Part shown: positions 49,511 through 58,197 of the stretch, one piece after another
Layout of the letters: every line of letters starts with the position of its first letter
Position numbering within the stretch: position 1 is the first letter of the stretch
Origin: Pseudodonghicola sp048268305
GTDB lineage: Bacteria > Pseudomonadota > Alphaproteobacteria > Rhodobacterales > Rhodobacteraceae
Reading direction: 5' to 3'
Assembly (NCBI RefSeq): GCF_048268305.1
Contig: NZ_JBLWVT010000007.1
Coordinates: 261,343 to 325,342 of the forward strand
DNA: 64,000 nucleotides
The notes under the pieces: model-generated
Seen by the model: only the letters and a program-made list of their open reading frames with translations
Told to the model about the DNA's origin: nothing
Databases searched by the model: none
Made by a program: the position numbers and the translations under genes

Positions 49511-50455
49511 ATGAGACTTTGCGTGGCGGGCGCCTATGGCGCCTTCGGCATCAAGCACCTTGATGCGCTGGCCAATATCGAAGAGGTCGAGGTGACCTCG
49601 GTGATGGGGCCGACCAAGGAAAAGATCGAGGCCTTCGCGGCCCAACGCGGCATTCCCCATGCCGCCACCACGCTGGAGGAATGTCTGGCGCGTGACGATG
49701 TCGACGCGGTGATCCTGGCGACGCCGACCCAGATGCATGCCGAACAGGCGATCGCCTGCATGGCGGCCGGCAAGCACGTGCTGGTCGAAATCCCGATGGC
49801 GGATTCGCTGGCCGACAGCGAGGCCGTGGTGGCCAAGCAGAAGGAAACCGGGCTGGTGGCGATGGCCGGCCAGGTGCGCCGCTTCAACCCCTCGCACCAG
49901 TGGATCCACAACAAGATCCAGGCGGGCGAGCTGAAGATCCAGCAGATGGATGTGCAGACCTATTTCTTCCGGCGAACCAATTCCAACGCCAAGGGCGAAC
50001 CGCGCAGCTGGACCGATCACCTGCTGTGGCACCACGCCTGCCATACCGTCGATCTGTTCCAGTATCAGACCGGTGAGACCGCCTCGGAGGCCTTCGGCCT
50101 GCAGGGGCCGATTCACCCCGATCTGGGCATCGCGATGGATATGTCGATCGGCATGAAGGTGCCTTCGGGCGCGATCTGCACCCTGTCGCTCAGCTTCAAC
50201 AATGACGGGCCCTTCGGCACCTTCTTCCGTTATATCTGCGACAACGGCACCTATATCGCCCGCTATGACGACCTCTTTGACGGCAACGAGAACCCCATCG
50301 ATCTGTCCGGTGTGACGGTGTCGAACAACGGGATCGAGCTGATTGATCGTGAATTCGTCGCCGCGATCAAGGAAGGGCGCGAGCCGAATGCCTCGGTCGC
50401 CCAGACTTTGTCCGCGATGGTGACGCTGGACCGCATCGAACGTGGTCTGAAGTAA
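49511..50455 (+). CDS. ligC: 4-Carboxy-2-hydroxymuconate semialdehyde dehydrogenase LigC
   Basis: The 314-residue Gfo/Idh/MocA-family oxidoreductase oxidises the ring-cleavage product to 2-pyrone-4,6-dicarboxylate with NAD(P). The N-terminal Rossmann motif is VAGAYGAFGIKHLDAL (5-20); VLVEIPMADS and HHACHTVDLF with the catalytic histidines are present. It follows the second ligAB pair by 14 bp and is stopped by a terminator. Confidence 0.92.
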   Translation: MRLCVAGAYGAFGIKHLDALANIEEVEVTSVMGPTKEKIEAFAAQRGIPHAATTLEECLARDDVDAVILATPTQMHAEQAIACMAAGKHVLVEIPMADSLADSEAVVAKQKETGLVAMAGQVRRFNPSHQWIHNKIQAGELKIQQMDVQTYFFRRTNSNAKGEPRSWTDHLLWHHACHTVDLFQYQTGETASEAFGLQGPIHPDLGIAMDMSIGMKVPSGAICTLSLSFNNDGPFGTFFRYICDNGTYIARYDDLFDGNENPIDLSGVTVSNNGIELIDREFVAAIKEGREPNASVAQTLSAMVTLDRIERGLK

Positions 50456-50494
50456 ATTCGCTCTGGCCCCGGTCAGCGGGGCGTGAAACGGTGC

Positions 50495-50528
50495 GGGCGG
50501 GGTCGCGGCAGGCGATCCCGCCCTTTTT
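50495..50528 (+). terminator. Terminator after ligC
   Basis: GGGCGGGGTCGC and GCGATCCCGCCC form a 12-bp stem (one G-U) around a short loop, followed by TTTTTG. It lies about 40 bp after ligC. Confidence 0.85.
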
Positions 50529-50547
50529 GTTTTGAGGAGAGAACGAC

Positions 50548-52092
50548 ATGAACGGCGCCGAAAGCCTGGTGCGCAGCCTGTTGGCAAGCGATGTGGACGT
50601 GTGTTTCACCAACCCCGGAACCTCTGAAATGCACTTTGTCGCGGCGCTGGATCATGTGCCGGGGATGCGCTCGGTGCTGGCGCTGTTCGAAGGCGTGGCG
50701 ACCGGGGCGGCCGATGGCTATTGGCGGATGGCGCGCAAGCCGGCCTCGACCTTGCTGCACCTCGGGCCCGGGTTGGCCAACGGCTTGGCGAACCTGCACA
50801 ACGCCAAGAAGGCCGGGTCGGGCATCGTCAATATCGTCGGCGAGCACGCCTCGACCCACGTCGCGCTCGACGCGCCGCTGACGGCGGATATCGAAGGCAT
50901 CGCGCGGCCGATGTCGGCCTGGGTTCATACCTCGCTCTCGACGGCGGAGGTCGGCGCCGATGCCGCCCGCGCGGTGCAGCAGGCGCGCACCACCCCGGGC
51001 CGGGTGGCGACGCTGATCCTGCCGGGCGATACCGCCTGGACCGAGGGCGGCGTGGTGGCCGAGGCGCTGATGCCCGAGGCGCCCGAAGGCCCTGATGCCG
51101 CGCTGGTCGAAGAGGCCGCCAAGGCGCTCGCCTTGGAAGGCAGCCTGTTGTTGCTGGGCGCCGGCGCCCTGACCGAAGAGAACCTGGCGCTGGCGGGCAA
51201 GATTGCCGCCGCGACCGGCTGCACGCTGATGTCGGAATGGGCCAACCCGCGCACCGAACGCGGCGCCGGCCGGGTGGCGATGCCGCGGGTGCCCTATCCG
51301 ATCGATCTGGCGCTGAAGGCGCTGGAACCCTATGGCAAGATCGTGCTGCTGGGCGCGCGCGAACCGATCGGCTTTTTCGCCTATCCCGGCAAGCCGGCGC
51401 GGCTGACCCGGCCGGGGGCGGAATTCGTGCCGCTCGCCACCGCCGCGATGGATACCGGTGCCGCGCTCGAGGCACTGGTGGCGGCGACCGGGGCAGGGGC
51501 GACATCGGCGCTGATCGAGGTGGCGGCACTGCCCGATCTGCCGCCGCTGTCGCCCCTGACGCCCAAGACCCTCGCCCCGGTGATCGCCAATGCGATCCGC
51601 GAGGGCATGATCGTGGTCGACGAGACGGTGTCGAGCGGCGGCCATCTGCCCGAGGCGACCAGGGGCGCGCCCCAGCACAGCCTGTTGCAGAATAACGGCG
51701 GCTCGATCGGCTATGGGTTGTCGGTCTCGGTCGGCGCCGCGGTCGCCTGTCCGGATCGCAAGGTGCTGGCCCTGATCAGCGATGGCAGCGGCATGTATGT
51801 GCCGCAGGGCCTCTGGACCATGGCGCGCGAGGGGCTGGACGTCACCATCGTTATCCTTGCCAACCGTGCCTATAACATCCTGCGCGGCGAGCTGACCAAT
51901 GTCGGCGTGCAGAACCCCGGTCCGCGCGCCATCGACATGCTGTCACTCGACCGTCCGACGCTGGACTGGGTGTCGCTCGCCCGCGGCATGGGGGTCGAGG
52001 CGACCCGGGTCGAGGATACCGCCCAGCTCGCGCTGGCGCTCGCCGCCGGGCTCGACACCCCCGGCCCGGTGCTGATCGAGGCGGTCATGTGA
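50548..52092 (+). CDS. Thiamine-diphosphate-dependent enzyme (ALS/BFD-like)
   Basis: The 514-residue protein is an acetolactate-synthase/benzoylformate-decarboxylase-like enzyme. The N-terminal pyrimidine domain has NPGTSEMHF and the catalytic Glu in LFEGVATGAADGY; the C-terminal diphosphate domain has ISDGSGMYVPQ to LANRAYNIL (GDG-N30 type motif). The reaction is unknown; its place after the lig genes and its own transcription unit suggest a role in aromatic or C4 acid metabolism, which is inference. AGGAG lies about 8 nt before ATG 50548. Confidence 0.88.
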   Translation: MNGAESLVRSLLASDVDVCFTNPGTSEMHFVAALDHVPGMRSVLALFEGVATGAADGYWRMARKPASTLLHLGPGLANGLANLHNAKKAGSGIVNIVGEHASTHVALDAPLTADIEGIARPMSAWVHTSLSTAEVGADAARAVQQARTTPGRVATLILPGDTAWTEGGVVAEALMPEAPEGPDAALVEEAAKALALEGSLLLLGAGALTEENLALAGKIAAATGCTLMSEWANPRTERGAGRVAMPRVPYPIDLALKALEPYGKIVLLGAREPIGFFAYPGKPARLTRPGAEFVPLATAAMDTGAALEALVAATGAGATSALIEVAALPDLPPLSPLTPKTLAPVIANAIREGMIVVDETVSSGGHLPEATRGAPQHSLLQNNGGSIGYGLSVSVGAAVACPDRKVLALISDGSGMYVPQGLWTMAREGLDVTIVILANRAYNILRGELTNVGVQNPGPRAIDMLSLDRPTLDWVSLARGMGVEATRVEDTAQLALALAAGLDTPGPVLIEAVM

Positions 52093-52175
52093 TCGGGTGA
52101 TCCGCTCTGTGGTCCGGTCCCGTGGCTTTGACGCCGCAGGACCGGCTGCCGGGGCAGGGGTCGCTCCAGGTTCCC

Positions 52176-52192
52176 GCCGGCCGGAGGCCGGC
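52176..52192. terminator. GC-rich hairpin after the TPP enzyme gene
   Basis: GCCGGCC-GGA-GGCCGGC is a perfect 7-bp stem 83 bp after the stop, without a T-tract. It is a weak terminator candidate. The rest of the 263-bp gap to the imelysin gene should hold an iron-responsive promoter, but no clear Fur, Irr or RirA box was found. Confidence 0.3.
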
Positions 52193-52355
52193 GCCTGACA
52201 ATTCCGACGAATTTTATCAGGTTCTGAGCGAGCCCCCGTCTGCGCGGGGATGCCCGTGTTTCAGGATCGCGAAAGCGCCAGGATTGCCCACCATGCCCCC
52301 GTGGCCGGTGCGGCAGGCTCTTCCGGGATCAATCGCCGACTGAAAGGACTTCGGA

Positions 52356-53615
52356 ATGAAACGTCTCGCCCTGACTGCCGTGCTGTTCGGCTCGGTCGCA
52401 GCCGTGCCGGCGCTGGCCGCCGACAAGGCCGCCGTGCTGGATACCTATGTGAACATCGCCGCTGCCGCCTATGGTGACAGCGCCGCGACGGCCAAGCGGC
52501 TGCAGGTGGCGGTCGACGCGCTGATCGCCAACCCGTCGCCCGAGGCTCTGGAGGCCGCCAGGGCCGCCTGGAAACAGGCGCGGGTACCCTATCAGCAGAC
52601 CGAGGTCTTCCGCTTCGGCAACCCGATCGTCGACGAATGGGAAGGCAAGGTGAACGGCTGGCCGCTGGACGAGGGGCTGATCGACTATGTTGATCCCTCC
52701 TATGGCGACAGCGATGAGAACCCGCTCGCCAAGCTGAACGTGATCGCCAATCCGAAACCCATGGTTGCCGGCAAAGAGGTGGATGCCACCCATATCACGC
52801 CCGAGCTGCTGGAAGGCACCCTGCAGGAGGCCGAGGGGATCGAGACCAATATCGCCACCGGCTATCACGCCATCGAATTCATGCTCTGGGGGCAGGATTT
52901 GAATGGCACCGGACCCGGCGCCGGCAACCGGCCCTGGACCGATTACGCCAAGGGCGACGCCTGCACCCATGACAATTGCGACCGTCGCGGCGAATACCTG
53001 AAGGCGGCGACCGATCTGTTGGTCAGCGACCTGGACTGGATGGCGGCGCAATGGGTCGAAGGCGGCGAGGCGCGCGCCAATGTGCTGAAGGACGAGAATG
53101 CCGGCATCGTCGCCATTCTGACCGGCATGGGCAGCCTGTCCTATGGTGAGCAGGCGGGTGAGCGGATGCGGCTGGGCCTGATGCTGAACGACCCGGAAGA
53201 AGAGCATGATTGCTTTTCGGACAATACCTATAACAGCCACTTCTATGACGGTATCGGCATCCGTAACGTCTATCTGGGCCGGTATGTCGGCGCTGACGGC
53301 ACCGTGGTGTCCGGCCCCTCGCTCGCTGACCTCGTGGCCGAGGCAAACCCGGAGCTTGATGCCGAGATGAAGGGCAAGCTGGCGACCACCGTCAACGCGC
53401 TGCTCGATATCAAGATCGCGGCAGAGGCCGGCTTTGCCTATGACCAGATGCTGGCGCGGGGCAATACCGCCGGCGCGGCTCTGATCATGGGCGGGGTCAA
53501 CGGGCTGATCGACCAGACCAAGACGATCGAACGCATCGTCGCCGCGTTGAATGTCGACAAGCTGGAGTTCGAAGGCTCCGACAGCCTCGACAACCCCTCG
53601 GCCGTCTTCCAGTAA
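52356..53615 (+). CDS. irpA: Imelysin-family iron-regulated periplasmic protein
   Basis: The 419-residue protein has a signal peptide (1-21, ending ALA). The imelysin fold is shown by ETNIATGYHAIEFMLWG with the GxHxxE motif (about 166-181) and by DWMAAQW. Imelysins are periplasmic iron-binding proteins. It leads a cluster of iron genes and is followed by a UUCG-loop terminator. Confidence 0.92.
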   Translation: MKRLALTAVLFGSVAAVPALAADKAAVLDTYVNIAAAAYGDSAATAKRLQVAVDALIANPSPEALEAARAAWKQARVPYQQTEVFRFGNPIVDEWEGKVNGWPLDEGLIDYVDPSYGDSDENPLAKLNVIANPKPMVAGKEVDATHITPELLEGTLQEAEGIETNIATGYHAIEFMLWGQDLNGTGPGAGNRPWTDYAKGDACTHDNCDRRGEYLKAATDLLVSDLDWMAAQWVEGGEARANVLKDENAGIVAILTGMGSLSYGEQAGERMRLGLMLNDPEEEHDCFSDNTYNSHFYDGIGIRNVYLGRYVGADGTVVSGPSLADLVAEANPELDAEMKGKLATTVNALLDIKIAAEAGFAYDQMLARGNTAGAALIMGGVNGLIDQTKTIERIVAALNVDKLEFEGSDSLDNPSAVFQ

Positions 53616-53640
53616 GCGCCAGATGACATCCTGAATTTCC

Positions 53641-53664
53641 AGCGGAGCCCTTCGGGGCTCCGCT
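53641..53664 (+). terminator. UUCG-loop hairpin after imelysin
   Basis: AGCGGAGCCC-TTCG-GGGCTCCGCT is a perfect 10-bp stem with a stable tetraloop 25 bp after the stop. Only GTTGTG follows, so termination may be partial. Confidence 0.6.
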
Positions 53665-53733
53665 GTTGTGCCGAGCCAGTCCGCGCCATTGCCGCGCGAC
53701 CGCCAGGCGCCCTCTCCTCCAAGAAAGAAGATC

Positions 53734-54753
53734 ATGAAGAAACAACTGACTGTCGCGCTGGTCTCCAGCGCGCCGCTGCTGCTTTTGTCGCCTGTCGCCC
53801 AGGCGCAGGAAACCAGTCGCCTGTCCCTGGGTGGCTCGCTCGAGATCGGCAACGACCAGGTGATCCATTCCGACGACTCCAGCCGCGAGATCCGCGACAC
53901 CTATGCCACCGGCGAGATCAACGCGCGCTTCGCCCTGACCAACCGTGTCGCGCTGTTCGGTGGGCTGACCTGGGAGTCGGTGGTCGATCCGACCGAGAAC
54001 CGTGCCTTCAAGCAGATGGGGCTCTACGCGCATGAGCTGGGGGTCGAATTCGATCTCGGGCCGGTGGTGGTTCAGGCCGGCAAGGTGCATCCGATCTGGG
54101 GGGTGGCCTGGGATGTGGCCGCCGGCTTCTACGGCACGACCATCGCCGAGGACTATGAGCTGTCCGAACAGATCGGTGTCCTGGTCGATGTCGATCTGGG
54201 TGGGGCCGGGGCGCTGTCCTATGGGCTGTTCTATGCCGACGACACGGTGCTCAGCAAATCGCTGGGCTACAACCGCGGGCGCAATTCGTCGAATGACGGC
54301 GGCGCCGGCAATACCGGCAAGCTGAACAACGTCGCCCTGCAATGGTCGAAGGAATGGGACGACACCTATGTTCACGCCGGCATTCGCTATCTGAGCGCGG
54401 GCACTGGCGACGTGAAGGATGAAAAGGGCTATCTGCTCGGGATCGGCCATTCCTTCGCTGGCGGCATCGACGTTCTGGCCGAGGTCGCGGCCTTCGATGG
54501 CTACGGCGGCACCGCCGATGACGCCACCTATGCGACGTTGAACGCGGCCTATGCGATCGGCAACTGGACGCTGTCGGGAACCTTCGCCAGCCGCGACATC
54601 GACAGCGAGGGGCACACCAATCTGACCTCGGTCGGGGCGGAGTATACCTTTGCCAACGGGTTCGTCCTGGGCGGCGCGCTGGCCTATGTGGATGAGGCCG
54701 GCACCAAGGATACCGCGCTGGGGGTCAACCTGGTGATTCCCTTCGGCGCCTGA
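53734..54753 (+). CDS. Outer-membrane beta-barrel protein
   Basis: The 339-residue protein has a signal peptide (1-22, ending AQA) and then alternating amphipathic strands of about ten residues ending with an aromatic or aliphatic C-terminal strand (ALGVNLVIPFGA). There is no porin family signature I can name. ATG 53734 gives the signal peptide; an upstream frame extension is not needed. Its location in the iron cluster suggests iron or haem-related uptake, which is inference. Confidence 0.8.
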   Translation: MKKQLTVALVSSAPLLLLSPVAQAQETSRLSLGGSLEIGNDQVIHSDDSSREIRDTYATGEINARFALTNRVALFGGLTWESVVDPTENRAFKQMGLYAHELGVEFDLGPVVVQAGKVHPIWGVAWDVAAGFYGTTIAEDYELSEQIGVLVDVDLGGAGALSYGLFYADDTVLSKSLGYNRGRNSSNDGGAGNTGKLNNVALQWSKEWDDTYVHAGIRYLSAGTGDVKDEKGYLLGIGHSFAGGIDVLAEVAAFDGYGGTADDATYATLNAAYAIGNWTLSGTFASRDIDSEGHTNLTSVGAEYTFANGFVLGGALAYVDEAGTKDTALGVNLVIPFGA

Positions 54754-54786
54754 GCTTGAGCCGCTCGGGTCAGCCGATAGCCGTTC

Positions 54787-54811
54787 GAGGTCGCGCCATC
54801 GGCGCGGCCTC
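54787..54811. terminator. Hairpin after the beta-barrel gene
   Basis: GAGGTCGCGCC-ATC-GGCGCGGCCTC has an 11-bp stem with one wobble, 34 bp after the stop, without a T-tract. Confidence 0.4.
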
Positions 54812-54923
54812 ACGCAAATCTGAACGAATATCTGATAGAAAGCATCGGAAAATACTGGCGGGCCCGCTAAAAGCTGACTAATAAGCTAGGAAATATCGCC
54901 GCTCCCAGTCAGAAGGTCGCCGC

Positions 54924-55175
54924 ATGATCGTTTGCCACTGCATGAACATCAGTGACTCCGACATTCACGCCGCGGTGGACTGGATGCGGGCGGCCGACCC
55001 CGACACGCTGATCACCCCGCGCAAGGTCTATCGCGCCCTGGGCAAGTCGGCGGATTGCGGCGGCTGCATGCCGCTGTTCCTCGAAACCATGCGGAAGAAT
55101 TCCAATTTGCAAATTCCCATCCTCGCGCGCAGTCTCGACCGCGTGCATCTAACAGAAGTGAATGGACGGGAGTAA
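54924..55175 (+). CDS. bfd: Bacterioferritin-associated ferredoxin Bfd
   Basis: The 83-residue [2Fe-2S] protein has the Bfd pattern CHCMN at residues 4-8 and CGGC near residue 45, four cysteines in all. It supplies electrons to release iron from bacterioferritin. It precedes bfr by 4 bp, a common pair. Confidence 0.93.
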   Translation: MIVCHCMNISDSDIHAAVDWMRAADPDTLITPRKVYRALGKSADCGGCMPLFLETMRKNSNLQIPILARSLDRVHLTEVNGRE

Positions 55176-55179
55176 GGCG

Positions 55180-55665
55180 ATGAAGGGCGACGTCAAGGTT
55201 ATCGAATACCTCAACAAATCCCTGCGGCATGAATTGACGGCGGTCAGCCAGTATTGGCTGCATTACCGTCTGCAAGAGGATTGGGGGCTGGGCGCCATGG
55301 CCTCCAAGAGCCGCGAGGAAAGCATTGAGGAGATGCAGCATGCCGACAAGCTGATCGCGCGGATCATCTTCCTTGAAGGTCACCCGAACCTGCAAAAACT
55401 CGATCCCCTGCGGATCGGCCAGACTCCGAAAGAGACGCTGGAATGCGATCTCGCCGCCGAGGTCGACGCCCGCGCGCTTTATGCCGAGGCGCGCGCCTAT
55501 TGCGACAAGGTTGGCGATTTCGTGTCGATGAAGCTGTTCGACGAACTGCTGGCCGATGAAGAGGGGCATATCGACTTCCTCGAAACCCAACTGGACCTCT
55601 ATGACCGCCTTGGCGCCGAAAAATACGCGCAGCTCAACGCCTCGAAGATGGACGCGGGCGAATAA
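55180..55665 (+). CDS. bfr: Bacterioferritin Bfr
   Basis: The 161-residue iron-storage subunit has ferroxidase residues Glu18 (LRHELTAVSQY), Glu51, His54 (EMQHADK), Glu94, Glu127 and His130 (DEEGHIDF), and Met52 as the haem ligand. ATG 55180 has GGAG and GGCG upstream and is preferred to an earlier in-frame ATG. Its 3' end is overlapped by the next gene. Confidence 0.95.
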   Translation: MKGDVKVIEYLNKSLRHELTAVSQYWLHYRLQEDWGLGAMASKSREESIEEMQHADKLIARIIFLEGHPNLQKLDPLRIGQTPKETLECDLAAEVDARALYAEARAYCDKVGDFVSMKLFDELLADEEGHIDFLETQLDLYDRLGAEKYAQLNASKMDAGE

Positions 55666-57175
55666 GCCCGCGCTCGCGCTGGCGCTCGCCCTGATCGCGG
55701 GCGCCGGTTCCGCTCAAGAGGCGGCCTTGAACGAGCCGCATCTGACCCCCTTGCCACGCAGTGCCGAGGAGACCGCGCGGATCGCGGCGGCCTTGCGCCC
55801 GACCACGGATTTCTCCGCGCCGGAGGCTTTCGAGGCGCGCCCGGGCGGCGCCGCGACGGTGTTTCGCGCCGACCGGGACACCTTCCTGCAGCCCTCCGCC
55901 AATCTTGACCAGACGCGGGGGCTGGACTTCCGCCTGGGGCACGGGATCTTCGAAAAGCTCTGGGTGTCCTCGCCCTCCTCGACCAAGGCCTCGGACGGGC
56001 TGGGCCCCCTCTACAACGCGCGCTCCTGCCTGAGCTGCCATCCCCGCGACGGCCGTGGCCATGCGCCGGCGGCAGGCGAACAGGCGCTGTCGCTGGTCCT
56101 GCATGTTGCCCGCCCGACGGGGGCGGAGGCCGGCGCGATGGCCGGGATCGCCGGGTATCACCCCACCGGGCCCGATCCGGTCTATGGCCGGCAGATGCAG
56201 AACCGCGCCGTGGTGGGGCTGAAGCCGGAATACCGGCTGACCGTCAGCTATGACGAGATCGAGATCCCCCTTGAAGGTGGCGAGATCGCCCGCCTCAGGG
56301 CGCCGCAGTATCACCTGGATGATCTGGCCCATGGTCCGCTGGCCACGGGCAGCGCCGTCAGCCCGAGGGTGGCGCCGGCGATGATCGGTCTGGGGCTGCT
56401 CGAGGCGATCCCGGCGGAGGATATCCTGGCCGGCGCCGATCCCGACGACGCCAATGGCGATGGCGTCTCGGGCCGGGCCAATATCGTCTGGTCGACGCTC
56501 TATCAGCGCCCGATGCTGGGCCGCTTCGGTCTCAAGGCCGGCCAGCCGACGGTCGAGGATCAGAGCGCCCGGGCCTTCTCCGACGATATCGGCATCTCGA
56601 CCCCGCTCTATCCGGCGCCCTGGGGGGACTGCACCGAGGCTGAGCCCGCCTGTCGCACCGCGCCACATGGCGATGGCGATGCCCGGGTGTTCGAGGCCGA
56701 CGCCAAGGCGCTTGATGTGTTGGTCTATTACGCCCGCAACCTCGCCGTGCCGGCGCGGCGCGATGTCGATGATCCGCGGGTGCTGCGCGGCAAACAGGTG
56801 TTTTACGACATCGGCTGCCCTGCCTGCCACCGGCCGAAATTCGTCACCCATCGGCTGCAAGACCAGCCGGAACAGAGTTTTCAACTGATCTGGCCCTATT
56901 CCGACCTGCTGCTGCACGACATGGGGCCGGGGCTTGCCGACGATCTGGTCGAAGGCCGCGCCTCCGGGGCGGAGTGGCGCACCGCCCCGCTCTGGGCTAT
57001 AGGTCTGGCACGGGTGGTCGATCCGCGTGCCGGTTACCTGCATGACGGGCGGGCGCGCAGCCTTCTCGAGGCGATCCTCTGGCACGGGGGCGAGGCGCAG
57101 CCCCAGCGCGAACGGGTGATCGGCCTGCCGCCCGACGATCGCGCCGCCCTGATCCGGTTTCTGGAGAGCCTTTGA
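55601..57175 (+). CDS. Di-heme c-type cytochrome oxidoreductase (DUF1111)
   Basis: The 524-residue protein has two haem c motifs, CLSCH in the first third and CPACH near residue 420, and the DHOR/DUF1111 landmarks NARSCLSCHPRDGRG, RAPQYHLDDLAHG, DPDDANGDGVSGRAN and YLHDGRARSLLEAI. Between imelysin genes this family is a regular partner, thought to act with them in periplasmic iron handling. The start is uncertain: ATG 55601 gives a basic N-terminus and the signal stretch PALALALALIAGAGSA but overlaps bfr by 65 bp. Confidence 0.85.
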   Translation: MTALAPKNTRSSTPRRWTRANKPALALALALIAGAGSAQEAALNEPHLTPLPRSAEETARIAAALRPTTDFSAPEAFEARPGGAATVFRADRDTFLQPSANLDQTRGLDFRLGHGIFEKLWVSSPSSTKASDGLGPLYNARSCLSCHPRDGRGHAPAAGEQALSLVLHVARPTGAEAGAMAGIAGYHPTGPDPVYGRQMQNRAVVGLKPEYRLTVSYDEIEIPLEGGEIARLRAPQYHLDDLAHGPLATGSAVSPRVAPAMIGLGLLEAIPAEDILAGADPDDANGDGVSGRANIVWSTLYQRPMLGRFGLKAGQPTVEDQSARAFSDDIGISTPLYPAPWGDCTEAEPACRTAPHGDGDARVFEADAKALDVLVYYARNLAVPARRDVDDPRVLRGKQVFYDIGCPACHRPKFVTHRLQDQPEQSFQLIWPYSDLLLHDMGPGLADDLVEGRASGAEWRTAPLWAIGLARVVDPRAGYLHDGRARSLLEAILWHGGEAQPQRERVIGLPPDDRAALIRFLESL

Positions 57176-58195
57176 ATGCGATATCTCATCCCTGCCGCCG
57201 TCACCCTGTTCACTGCGCTCGCCGCTCCGGTGGCGCAGGCCGGGCCGAAGACCGAGGCGATCCTCGATCAACTGGTGCTGCCGGGCATGAGCACCCTGGC
57301 CGCGCGCACCGCCGATCTCGACGCCGCCGCCCAGGCCGATTGCGCCGCCGACAGCGCGCCGCTGCGCGCGGCCTATAATCAGGCCTTCGATGCCTGGATC
57401 GACGTCAGCCATCTGCGCTTCGGCCCGGCCGAGGCCGAGACGCGCGGTTTCGCGCTGGCCTTCTGGCCCGATAGCCGCGGCATGATCCCGAAGACGCTTG
57501 ACGGGCTGATCGCCCAGCAGGATCCGGTGGTCGACACGCCCGATGGCTTTGCCACCGTTTCGGTCGCCGGTCGCGGGTTCTATGCGATGGAATACCTGCT
57601 CTACGATACCGATCTCGCCACCCCCGAGACCGCCGATTACCGCTGCCGGCTGGTCCGGGCCCAGGCCGCCGACATTGCCCGCACCTCTGCGGCGCTCGAG
57701 GCCGACTGGCGCGAACGCTATGCCGATCTGATGCGCAACCCGGGGCCCGACAGCCCGTATAAGACCGACGACGAGGTCTTGCAGGAATTCTTCAAGGCCG
57801 TGGTCACCGATCTGGAAGTCGACGCCGATCTGCGGCTGGGCCGGCCGATGGGCAAGATCGACGCGCCGCGCCCGACCCGGGCCGAGGCCTGGCGGTCGGG
57901 CCGGTCGCTACGGCATGTGGTGCTGTCGCTGACCGCGCTGCGCCGGCTCTCCGACCTGCTGGACGAGGGCGATGCAGAGGTTGCGGGCCGGATCGACAAG
58001 GACTTCGACTATGCCCTCAGCCGGGCCGACAAGCTGACCGACGATCCGGTCTTTGCCGGGGTGGCGACGCCGCAGGGGAGGATCCGGATAGAGACCTTGC
58101 AGGACGCGATCCGCACCATCCGGACCGACGTCAACCAATACATGGGCCCGATGCTGGGGGCGGCGGCGGGCTTCAACTCTCTGGATGGGGATTGA
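57176..58195 (+). CDS. Imelysin-family protein (second)
   Basis: The 339-residue protein has a signal peptide (1-22) and the imelysin core, with GFYAMEYLLYDTD in place of the classic GxHxxE, so the metal site histidine is replaced. The C-terminal helices (LRHVVLSLTALRRL) follow the usual pattern. It starts 1 bp after the di-heme gene. Confidence 0.87.
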   Translation: MRYLIPAAVTLFTALAAPVAQAGPKTEAILDQLVLPGMSTLAARTADLDAAAQADCAADSAPLRAAYNQAFDAWIDVSHLRFGPAEAETRGFALAFWPDSRGMIPKTLDGLIAQQDPVVDTPDGFATVSVAGRGFYAMEYLLYDTDLATPETADYRCRLVRAQAADIARTSAALEADWRERYADLMRNPGPDSPYKTDDEVLQEFFKAVVTDLEVDADLRLGRPMGKIDAPRPTRAEAWRSGRSLRHVVLSLTALRRLSDLLDEGDAEVAGRIDKDFDYALSRADKLTDDPVFAGVATPQGRIRIETLQDAIRTIRTDVNQYMGPMLGAAAGFNSLDGD

Positions 58196-58197
58196 TC

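Noticed and set aside
52093..52355. Fur, Irr or RirA box upstream of the imelysin gene
   Set aside because: AT-rich words are present (near 52205-52220), but none shows the required inverted repeat.
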